Positions 23,695 to 28,494 of a DNA stretch of 42,508 nt are shown here, in pieces; within the stretch, counting starts at the first letter, position 1, and each line of letters opens with the position of its first letter. The notes under the pieces were generated by a model that searched no databases, was not told the DNA's origin, and saw only the letters and a list, made by a program, of their open reading frames with translations. The stretch covers positions 1 through 42,508 of the IMG/VR virus record IMGVR_UViG_3300012005_000015. The stretch is one strand, 5' to 3'. The stretch is from a virus. Made by a program: the position numbers and the translations under genes.

Positions 23695-23885
23695 TACTGC
23701 TTTCCCTTCCGCCAGCTAATCTCAGTCTGGATTGCGGTGATCGTGTCGTCTGTGGCGTTGCGTGAAACCCTGCTGTGCGGATTCCTGGTGTAGTTCAAGA
23801 CTGCAAGCCTGTGGTGTGCCTCGGCCTCTAGCTGCGCGGTCGTGAATCCGTCCAGCACAGTTTGGAACATCATCTTAGTAGTCAT
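23694..23885 (-). CDS. Unknown 63-aa protein
   Basis: The ATG at 23885 is chosen because AGGAATA precedes it. The chain has an N-terminal helix MMFQTVLDGFTTAQLEAEAH, a basic middle (LNYTRNPHSRVSRN) and a helix TDDTITAIQTEISWRKGKQ. I do not recognise it; the size and charge fit a small DNA-associated regulator. An operator-like site lies 18 nt upstream. Confidence 0.6.
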   Translation of the reverse strand: MTTKMMFQTVLDGFTTAQLEAEAHHRLAVLNYTRNPHSRVSRNATDDTITAIQTEISWRKGKQ

Positions 23886-23902
23886 TATTCCTATCGACCT
23901 CT

Positions 23903-23920
23903 CGACTGCTATCGACAACA
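23903..23920. promoter_or_regulatory. Operator-like 18-bp palindrome, site 6 (degenerate)
   Basis: CGACTGCTATCGACAACA, 9 of 12 fixed positions with an intact right half. It lies in the 35-nt gap between the 58-aa membrane gene and the 63-aa gene. Confidence 0.5.
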
Positions 23921-24097
23921 CTACAGGACGTTCCTATGCCCGTCAAGCCGTCCATTAGCGACATACTCTTTCCTAGAAGTTATAAGGGGGTCCGTTTCGG
24001 CGTGACGCCTATCGAGGTAGCTGTAGAAGCAGTAGTGGACGATTGAAGGCCCGAACACCAGGCCGAACGCTACGATTGTCAATATGATGTCTTCCAT
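23921..24097 (-). CDS. 58-aa membrane protein, probably leaderless
   Basis: The ATG at 24097 is preferred to a GTG at 24115. It has no Shine-Dalgarno but lies 8 nt after a TATTGT box with a perfect TTGACA 18 bp upstream, so translation would start at the mRNA 5' end. It encodes MEDI, then a hydrophobic helix (ILTIVAFGLVFGPSIVHYCF), a charged YLDRRHAETDPL and a basic C-terminus. Unknown function. Small membrane proteins near repressors often act in superinfection exclusion, but nothing here proves that. Confidence 0.6.
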   Translation of the reverse strand: MEDIILTIVAFGLVFGPSIVHYCFYSYLDRRHAETDPLITSRKEYVANGRLDGHRNVL

Positions 24098-24104
24098 GAA
24101 CTGC

Positions 24105-24134
24105 ACAATACGCACGCGCTTATACGACTGTCAA
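24105..24134 (-). promoter_or_regulatory. Promoter for the small immunity-region operon
   Basis: -35 TTGACA (24129-24134), 18-bp spacer, -10 TATTGT (24105-24110), ATG 7 nt later at 24097. Operator site 7 lies immediately upstream of the -35. Confidence 0.65.
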
Positions 24135-24135
24135 G

Positions 24136-24153
24136 CGTTGCCTATTGACAACA
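24136..24153. promoter_or_regulatory. Operator-like 18-bp palindrome, site 7
   Basis: CGTTGCCTATTGACAACA, 11 of 12 fixed positions. It lies one base upstream of the -35 box of the promoter at 24105-24134. Confidence 0.7.
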
Positions 24154-24180
24154 TGAATTCGCCTACCGTACCTTGAGAAA

Positions 24181-24251
24181 GTGCCAGGGGCACTTAATAG
24201 GACCATCGAAGCGTGACTGCACTTGTATGAGTCGTATTTAGCCCCTGGCAC
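24181..24251 (-). terminator. Long-looped inverted repeat after the repressor operon
   Basis: GTGCCAGGGGC (24181-24191) and GCCCCTGGCAC (24241-24251) are perfect 11-bp complementary arms around a 49-nt loop. They lie downstream of the HTH gene and its membrane peptide. The transcribed strand continues with TTTCTC. It could be a terminator with a large loop or a structured small RNA. Confidence 0.5.
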
Positions 24252-24260
24252 ACCAATCAA

Positions 24261-24368
24261 CTACCAAGCATGAACCGGCGTCGTAATCATGTAGTGCGCA
24301 ACATACGCTGTTATTCCGAACAACCACATTCCAACAAACACGCCTGAAACCAGTTTCCAGAACGTCAA
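24261..24368 (-). CDS. 35-aa single-pass membrane peptide coupled to the repressor candidate
   Basis: A TTG at 24368 overlaps the HTH gene stop as TTGA and has AGGAG eight bases upstream. It encodes MTFWKLVSGVFVGMWLFGIT, then AYVAHYMITTPVHAW, i.e. one transmembrane helix with a short tail. Co-expression with the lysogenic regulator would make it a prophage-expressed membrane peptide, which suggests superinfection exclusion or similar. That role is inference only. Confidence 0.6.
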   Translation of the reverse strand: MTFWKLVSGVFVGMWLFGITAYVAHYMITTPVHAW

Positions 24369-24652
24369 TTTAAACGCTCCTGCATCCGATTGTTGCCCAC
24401 AGTTTGAAAGAGGTCTGATAGAGACATACTCAGGGCGAGCGCAGTTGAATAGAGTATGCAGGTGGTCATGTTTTTTACTCCGCGTTCAACATCACTCAAG
24501 TAACTACGATCAATCCCAATCTCTGAAGCAAGCTGCAACTGCGTATAGCCGCGCTCGGTCCTCAGTTTCCGAAGCCTTTGACCGAACTGTTGACTAATGC
24601 TTACAGGCTTGCTGTATGACGGTGCTTCTACTTTGTTTATAGTAACGTTCAT
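24365..24652 (-). CDS. Cro/C1-type HTH repressor candidate
   Basis: 95 aa. An N-terminal arm (MNVTINKVEAPSYSKPVSIS) precedes a canonical HTH_3 domain: FGQRLRKLRTERGYTQLQLA, SEIGIDRSYLSDVERGVKN, then the C-terminal helices ALALSMSLSDLFQTV. AGGAGAG lies eight bases before the ATG. It is the first gene leftward from the control region, flanked by operator-like sites, the classical place of an immunity repressor. It has no peptidase domain, so induction would not be by LexA-like self-cleavage. Confidence 0.85.
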   Translation of the reverse strand: MNVTINKVEAPSYSKPVSISQQFGQRLRKLRTERGYTQLQLASEIGIDRSYLSDVERGVKNMTTCILYSTALALSMSLSDLFQTVGNNRMQERLN

Positions 24653-24686
24653 GGTTGCTCTCCTTTGTTTGTATGTGGCCTAAACC

Positions 24687-24704
24687 CGACTGCTGTTGAC
24701 TACA
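24687..24704. promoter_or_regulatory. Operator-like 18-bp palindrome, site 8 (weak)
   Basis: CGACTGCTGTTGACTACA, 8 of 12 fixed positions with an intact right half. It lies 35 bp upstream of the repressor candidate. Alone it would not be called; it is listed because it is in the expected place. Confidence 0.4.
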
Positions 24705-24764
24705 ATATAGCTGTATGATGCAAGTTATGTGTAGTTGATTGTCCCTAATTTGAATTATCTTTGG

Positions 24765-24782
24765 TAACGTTGATAGTCTACA
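24765..24782. promoter_or_regulatory. Operator-like 18-bp palindrome, site 9 (degenerate)
   Basis: TAACGTTGATAGTCTACA, 9 of 12 fixed positions, intact right half. On the minus strand TGTAGA in the site is 17 bp from GATAAT, a possible promoter toward the repressor candidate. Confidence 0.45.
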
Positions 24783-24795
24783 CCTAGTAACGTTA

Positions 24796-24810
24796 TGGGG
24801 TCTTACCCCA
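24796..24810. repeat. Palindrome TGGGGTcttACCCCA
   Basis: A 6-bp stem with a 3-nt loop. It is one of four related palindromes of the form GGGTC-TT-GACCC in this region (others at 25057, 25241 and 25457). They could be binding sites for a second regulator or an initiator. Confidence 0.5.
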
Positions 24811-25123
24811 ATTTCAGTTTGAATTCCAAGTCAGACTGGGTGAGGGGCTGCGCCTGCCGGTCGGAACTCCTATGGGGGTGTGGGGGGTCTGGTACATGCC
24901 AGGTGCATAGTCTCAGACTCGGCAGTGCATCGCGTTGCTCTTGTTCTTCTCTAATCACATAGACGCATCGATACATGCTCAATGATTGCAACAGATAGCA
25001 CCTGCGACCTTTGGGTTAGATGCCCAACGATGAGAGCTAAAATCGTCATAATGCAGTCTTGACCCAATAACGTTAGTACGGCTGATATCGAAACATGGTC
25101 ACGTTAGTATCAGTGAGACTCAT

Positions 25124-25400
25124 AATAGGGTACGTCTGAACAGTCGATCTTCTATATAGCTTTTGTCGAAAGTCGATGGTAAGTCTATTAGAATGAATAA
25201 TATAAGATATATATATATATATGGTTTTAGTGAATAATACGGTCAAGACCCCATTTCAAAAGAAGAGTTTTTCGGTCTTGCCCTTATTTGCGCATTATCT
25301 TCTATATACGTATATTTCATATACTGTTGATTCTATTAGACTTAGGATCGACTTTTGCTCATATCTATATATAACATTCACTTGTCGGACGTACCCTAAT
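25124..25400. repeat. Large imperfect inverted repeat, 90-bp arms
   Basis: The arm 25124-25213 aligns without gaps to the reverse complement of 25311-25400; counted by hand, 68 of 90 positions agree. Exact blocks include TAGGGTACGTC, AAAGTCGAT, TAAGTCTA and TAGAAT. The arms flank a ~97-bp spacer. Each arm has a promoter-like spacing (TTGTCG, 17 bp, TATTAG on the left arm). It may be a diverged duplication of a regulatory unit or an origin structure. Confidence 0.7.
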
Positions 25401-25477
25401 AACGTAATCAGGCGCATTATCCGACTAAGACCACATATACCAACGTCATAATCGAAGGGTCTTGACCCCATATAGAG

Positions 25478-25486
25478 TTTTCCACA
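25478..25486 (+). promoter_or_regulatory. DnaA-box-like sequence
   Basis: TTTTCCACA fits the TTWTNCACA DnaA consensus and lies beside AT-rich repeats, which suggests an origin. One box alone is weak evidence. Confidence 0.4.
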
Positions 25487-25491
25487 GGTAT

Positions 25492-25509
25492 TATCGTCAA
25501 TAGCCTACA
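25492..25509. promoter_or_regulatory. Operator-like 18-bp palindrome, site 10
   Basis: TATCGTCAATAGCCTACA, 11 of 12 fixed positions. First of three sites within 240 bp upstream of the rightward early operon. Confidence 0.65.
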
Positions 25510-25531
25510 TTCGATGTTTCAAGCGTCGGAA

Positions 25532-25549
25532 TGTCGTCTATTGTTATCA
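25532..25549. promoter_or_regulatory. Operator-like 18-bp palindrome, site 11
   Basis: TGTCGTCTATTGTTATCA, 10 of 12 fixed positions, 40 bp centre-to-centre from site 10. The spacing of about four helical turns could allow cooperative binding. Confidence 0.6.
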
Positions 25550-25601
25550 CAGTAAGTTGTATATCCGTTGATCGCGCGTAGCGCAGACTGGACTATCGAA
25601 A

Positions 25602-25709
25602 ATGACCTTCATTCGCAACAATTCCCCCCTTATCGTTATCGCATTCGTTATCGTTGCAATGTACGTTGCAGCGTATTGCATCGGTATCAGCTTTGCTTAC
25701 TCGGCCTAG
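25602..25709 (+). CDS. 35-aa single-pass membrane peptide
   Basis: The ATG at 25602 encodes MTFIRNNSPLIVIAFVIVAM, then YVAAYCIGISFAYSA: a basic N-terminus and one transmembrane helix. The ribosome site is weak (GGACT at about 10 nt). It lies between operator sites 11 and 12 at the head of the rightward early region. Its similarity in size and layout to the other tiny membrane peptides supports it, but it remains tentative. Confidence 0.45.
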   Translation: MTFIRNNSPLIVIAFVIVAMYVAAYCIGISFAYSA

Positions 25710-25711
25710 TC

Positions 25712-25729
25712 TGTAGGCTATCGTCTACG
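25712..25729. promoter_or_regulatory. Operator-like 18-bp palindrome, site 12
   Basis: TGTAGGCTATCGTCTACG, 11 of 12 fixed positions. It lies 37 bp upstream of the Cys-rich early gene and 2 bp after the stop of the 35-aa peptide. Confidence 0.7.
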
Positions 25730-25765
25730 TTTAGCGCAACACTAACGAATTCTGAGGATTGAACA

Positions 25766-25981
25766 ATGAACATAACAAAATTATCACTCCCTGCAATTGG
25801 TCGCGATTGTTTCGGTATCGCCTTAGATAGCGATGATGATTTCTGCGACTGTGGGTGCCAAGCTGGGAACGATACAGGTCCCTGTGACGAATTCATTCCT
25901 ACAGCCGTCTTGTCCAGTTATTGCGCCAACTGTGAATACAGCTATAACGAACATTCCCAGGATGCCAAAGGATCAAATTAG
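25766..25981 (+). CDS. Small Cys-rich early protein
   Basis: 71 aa. GAGGA lies eight bases before the ATG. After MNITKLSLPAIGRDCFGIAL comes an acidic, Cys-rich part: DDDFCDCGCQAGND, then C in TGPCDEF, and YCANCEYSYNEH. The pairs C-x-C-x-C and C-x2-C suggest a zinc-binding fold. Unknown function. The stop is followed at once by the next ATG, so it heads an early operon of very small genes. Confidence 0.7.
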   Translation: MNITKLSLPAIGRDCFGIALDSDDDFCDCGCQAGNDTGPCDEFIPTAVLSSYCANCEYSYNEHSQDAKGSN

Positions 25982-26077
25982 ATGCTTGGTGACATTCTCA
26001 TTCTCGGCACAATGATCGTAGTTTCTTACTATCTCGCAACCTTTGTATCTAGCCAACTTTACAAAAGGGGATTTTAG
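25982..26077 (+). CDS. 31-aa membrane peptide A
   Basis: The ATG directly follows the preceding stop (TAGATG), with AAAGGA nine bases upstream. It encodes MLGDILILGTMIVVSYYLAT, then FVSSQLYKRGF: one transmembrane helix and a basic tail. It is coupled to the next peptide in the same way. Function unknown. Confidence 0.6.
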   Translation: MLGDILILGTMIVVSYYLATFVSSQLYKRGF

Positions 26078-26173
26078 ATGCGCCTTATCCTTTGCACCAT
26101 CATTGTAGGCATCATGTTTTTCCCTGCAATCGTCGCAGGCTTTGCAAGGATCGTCGTCAACGTTACGCGCTAA
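26078..26173 (+). CDS. 31-aa membrane peptide B
   Basis: The ATG directly follows the previous stop, with AAGGGG eight bases upstream. It encodes MRLILCTIIVGIMFFPAIVA, then GFARIVVNVTR. It has the same length as peptide A and is also single-pass. The pair could be a duplicated or two-component membrane-acting module; no homology is visible between them beyond hydrophobicity. Confidence 0.6.
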   Translation: MRLILCTIIVGIMFFPAIVAGFARIVVNVTR

Positions 26174-26177
26174 CTAA

Positions 26178-26195
26178 CGTCGTCTTTAGTCAACA
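26178..26195. promoter_or_regulatory. Operator-like 18-bp palindrome, site 13
   Basis: CGTCGTCTTTAGTCAACA, 10 of 12 fixed positions. It lies 4 bp past the stop of membrane peptide B and 50 bp before the next gene. Confidence 0.6.
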
Positions 26196-26245
26196 TTCAC
26201 GCACTATCAACTTAGTCCATCGCGAACCGATGAGAAGACAAGAGA

Positions 26246-26911
26246 ATGAGCGAAACAATCAAAGAATCATGGGATGAAAGAATTCAGCGCGAACGCAATG
26301 AGCGCGTTGCAACTGTAAAGGCGATACGTGAATGTTTCGCCGTTGTATGCGTGGAACTTGGCGACACTTGGACAGTTGAGCCAGTCAAAGGGGAACATGC
26401 CAAAGATAATAACGTTCTACACATCCGTAACAATGACGGTAAGCGTGTTTGGGTGAATTGGTCCACTTACAGCTTTGTGGGTAAGGTTGCGATTAGCGGC
26501 TCATTCGATTACGGCGATAGCGAATTAGGTATCAGTTTTCCGTACGGCGTAGAACGACCTAAAATAAATGTTTCTATCTTTCGCGGTCCTATCGCAATAG
26601 CAAAAGATATCAAGCGGCGATTCTTGCCAGTTTACGATCCACTATTTATATCGATTGGTAACACTGTAAAGGCGCATACAAAGTATCGTGACGACAAACT
26701 TTCTATGTCGCAACGTCTCGCAGCTATCGCAGGCAAGTCTAGCCGCATAACAGATAAGGGATTTAGTGACTATCGCGATAAAGGCGCATACGTCGAAGTT
26801 ATCACCCGCGACGGATACGTTGATATGAAAGTAGAAAATTGCACCGAAGAGTTAGCCGTGGCAATCATTCAACTTGTCCAGGCGTCAAGATCGCAGGCTA
26901 TCAATGGCTAA
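26246..26911 (+). CDS. Unknown early protein (221 aa)
   Basis: Acidic-basic N-terminal helix (SETIKESWDERIQRERNERV), then mixed alpha/beta: VCVELGDTWTVEPV, KRVWVNWSTYSFVGKVAISG, YGVERPKINVSIFRGP, a long basic middle, and a C-terminal VDMKVENCTEELAVAIIQLV. No family recognised. It precedes and overlaps the next early gene, and the position makes a host-takeover or anti-defence role plausible but unproven. Confidence 0.75.
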   Translation: MSETIKESWDERIQRERNERVATVKAIRECFAVVCVELGDTWTVEPVKGEHAKDNNVLHIRNNDGKRVWVNWSTYSFVGKVAISGSFDYGDSELGISFPYGVERPKINVSIFRGPIAIAKDIKRRFLPVYDPLFISIGNTVKAHTKYRDDKLSMSQRLAAIAGKSSRITDKGFSDYRDKGAYVEVITRDGYVDMKVENCTEELAVAIIQLVQASRSQAING

Positions 26912-27638
26912 GGCGATCATGCTTGAATCCACAATTCCTTTTGGCGGATTTTACGAGTCAAGCCATTCCTACAACCTTGACCGCGCATTAGAACAAGTTG
27001 CCCAGGATGATAGCGGCGATGCTGTGGAACTATTCGATGAGGATGGCGAAGAATTCGCACTGTACGACCATATCGACTGGCAAAAGGTACAACTTGCTTA
27101 TGCCCAGCTCTATACGGAAAACTTTGCCGCGTATTTCAAAGGTGAAACAAAGATCGACCTGCAACTAACCTTTGATGAAATGACTTCGCCCAGGGAGTAC
27201 AACTTTGCAACGGATCGTATCTTTATCAAGATTCCTACAAGTATTGCCCAGGCCATGTATCGCAAAGCAGATAAGGCCAAACTAGATAAAGCTATCAAAG
27301 CCAAGTTTACATCTTACGACGGCTTTATCAGTTACTACAGTAATTCGTTAGTTGAATGGCGGTCTGAGACTGGCGATGTAACAAAGTGGGACGCTAATCA
27401 ACTTGGAACGTTGATCGAATCGCTATTGTCTGAATTCATGGATGATGATGACAGACTCGATTGGATGCTTATGGAAGTTTCAGATTGCAACGGCGAACTA
27501 TCAAACATTGTTTGGGATGCGTTAGACGTTGACGCGGTTAGGATCGTCAACGCATACAATGCCAAACGCAGGGCGCATGAATACTTTCTATCGCATCAAC
27601 TCACGATTGCATTCCCCCAGGCGGTCAATAATGCTTAG
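26904..27638 (+). CDS. Conserved phage protein of unknown function (GFYES...SPREYNF family)
   Basis: 244 aa from the ATG at 26904; an ATG at 26919 with TAAGGCG upstream is an alternative start. The sequence LESTIPFGGFYESSHSYNLD, YAQLYTENFAAYF, TSPREYNFATDRIF, FTSYDGFISYYS and WDANQLGTLIESLL follows a pattern I know from conserved phage and plasmid proteins of unknown function. Acidic overall. It overlaps both neighbours. No catalytic motif is evident; a small acidic DNA-mimic or regulatory role is possible. Confidence 0.75.
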   Translation: MAKAIMLESTIPFGGFYESSHSYNLDRALEQVAQDDSGDAVELFDEDGEEFALYDHIDWQKVQLAYAQLYTENFAAYFKGETKIDLQLTFDEMTSPREYNFATDRIFIKIPTSIAQAMYRKADKAKLDKAIKAKFTSYDGFISYYSNSLVEWRSETGDVTKWDANQLGTLIESLLSEFMDDDDRLDWMLMEVSDCNGELSNIVWDALDVDAVRIVNAYNAKRRAHEYFLSHQLTIAFPQAVNNA

Positions 27639-27933
27639 TGCAGTCCATAACGCACGCGCATTGCTCGCACAATACATCGGCAACCATTCGACACTGTACA
27701 TTGTACAGACTCATGCAAGCCGAACGAATCATAAACGCCACTATCTCATTCTTACTATCGACGCGGGAGTTATCGCAGATATCACTCCCACAGTTTGCCG
27801 TGCGTTAGCTAATCCGTTTGATCGCGATTATGGAACCTACAACATTACAGGCGCAATAGGTAACGATGCGCACGTACTCGCGCAATCAATCAATGGTGCA
27901 ATCGGCATACTTCCCAGGGTAGTAACCCTGTAA
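27631..27933 (+). CDS. Unknown 100-aa early protein
   Basis: The ATG at 27631 overlaps the stop of the previous gene, with AGGCGG eight bases upstream. It reads MLSAVHNARALLAQYIGNHS, then HKRHYLILTIDAGVIADITP, then a repeat-like AIGNDAHVLAQSINGAIGIL. Small alpha/beta outline. No recognised family. It ends the early operon; an intrinsic terminator follows 40 nt later. Confidence 0.65.
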   Translation: MLSAVHNARALLAQYIGNHSTLYIVQTHASRTNHKRHYLILTIDAGVIADITPTVCRALANPFDRDYGTYNITGAIGNDAHVLAQSINGAIGILPRVVTL

Positions 27934-27973
27934 ACTGTAGGCACAATCTAAACCGGCAGTCTGTACCAACGTT

Positions 27974-28010
27974 GACGCCAACCCTTGAATGGGTTGGCGT
28001 CTTTTTCTTT
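27974..28010 (+). terminator. Intrinsic terminator of the rightward early operon
   Basis: GACGCCAACCC / GGGTTGGCGTC form a perfect 11-bp stem with a 6-nt loop, followed by TTTTTCTTT. Canonical Rho-independent terminator. It lies only 23 nt before the next start codon, so the 106-aa gene would depend on read-through or its own promoter. Confidence 0.92.
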
Positions 28011-28032
28011 GTACCTGAAAGGATCTAGAACA

Positions 28033-28353
28033 ATGAACCAACCTACTCCACTAGCAGCTGTATTCGCCTTAGGCGCAACGATAGACGAAGTTGCCAGCAT
28101 CCAACCCAATCGCAAGATAAGGCGCGCAGGCGGTCCTAAAACTCGCCTTGCTGCAACCCCTTGCCGTACCAGCTCGCGAACCCCTAGCGCCACACTGTAC
28201 GAATGGTGCGTGGAATGTGTCAACGCAGGACCGCGCGAACGTCCTAGCCAACGTAGGCGCATTCTAGATGCGCTGCTATTCGACGGCATGACACAGGCGA
28301 ACGCGCGCACGTTTCTAGACCGTCTCTTGTCAGAGGTCAGGCGCACAACCTAG
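28033..28353 (+). CDS. Unknown basic 106-aa protein next to the iteron array
   Basis: The ATG at 28033 has AAAGGA nine to ten bases upstream, just after a terminator. The N-terminus is neutral (MNQPTPLAAVFALGATIDEV). The middle is very basic (NRKIRRAGGPKTRLA), then WCVECVNAGPRERPSQRRRI and helices LDALLFDGMTQANARTFLDR, LLSEVRR. High basicity and its position directly before the repeats at 28426 make DNA binding plausible. No known family. Confidence 0.65.
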   Translation: MNQPTPLAAVFALGATIDEVASIQPNRKIRRAGGPKTRLAATPCRTSSRTPSATLYEWCVECVNAGPRERPSQRRRILDALLFDGMTQANARTFLDRLLSEVRRTT

Positions 28354-28362
28354 ACTCTTGCA

Positions 28363-28494
28363 TGACCACCCTGGAAAATGCCTGCACTGATCCCTAAAAA
28401 AGTCTGCACTAAAAAGGGAAAATTGGAAGGGGTGGTCAGAGGTTTTTAGAAGGGGTGGTCAGAGCTGCACTGAAGGGGTGGTCACAGCTTCAGT
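28363..28494. repeat. Iteron-like array, 3 x 23 bp, plus one inverted partial copy
   Basis: GAAGGGGTGGTCA occurs at 28426, 28449 and 28472, exactly 23 bp apart, with partly conserved flanks (CAGAG/CACAG, TTTTTA/CTGCACT). A reverse partial copy, TGACCACCC, lies at 28363. Between them is an A-rich stretch (CTAAAAAAGT, CTAAAAAGGG, AAAATT) repeating CTGCACT. Ordered direct repeats of about two helical turns beside an A-rich segment and a primase gene are the hallmark of an iteron origin. The last unit overlaps the primase stop. Confidence 0.75.

Larger units (their letters stand above)
24653..25601. other. Gene-free AT-rich control region
   Basis: About 950 bp without a convincing gene. It holds operator sites 8-11, four GGTC-TT/AA-GACC palindromes (24797-24809, 25057-25066, 25241-25252, 25457-25469), several TAACGTTA-like words (near 24765, 24788, 25068, 25099, 25401), and a 90-bp-arm inverted repeat. 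There is also an (AT)n run at 25209-25222 and a DnaA-box-like TTTTCCACA at 25478. It separates the leftward lysogenic from the rightward early operon, and may also contain a replication origin. Confidence 0.7.

Noticed and set aside
24803-24991. 62-codon minus-strand open frame (His/Pro-rich)
   Set aside because: No ribosome site and an unusual composition. It could be real but nothing supports it; the area is better explained as control region.
25221-25451. 76-codon open frame in the control region
   Set aside because: It runs through the AT repeat and the inverted repeat, has no ribosome site and an implausible composition.
28426-28494. CRISPR array
   Set aside because: There are only three repeats with a 23-bp total period and no spacers of 30 bp or more; the pattern is that of iterons. 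No cas genes are present; the Cas4-like nuclease belongs to the recombination operon.
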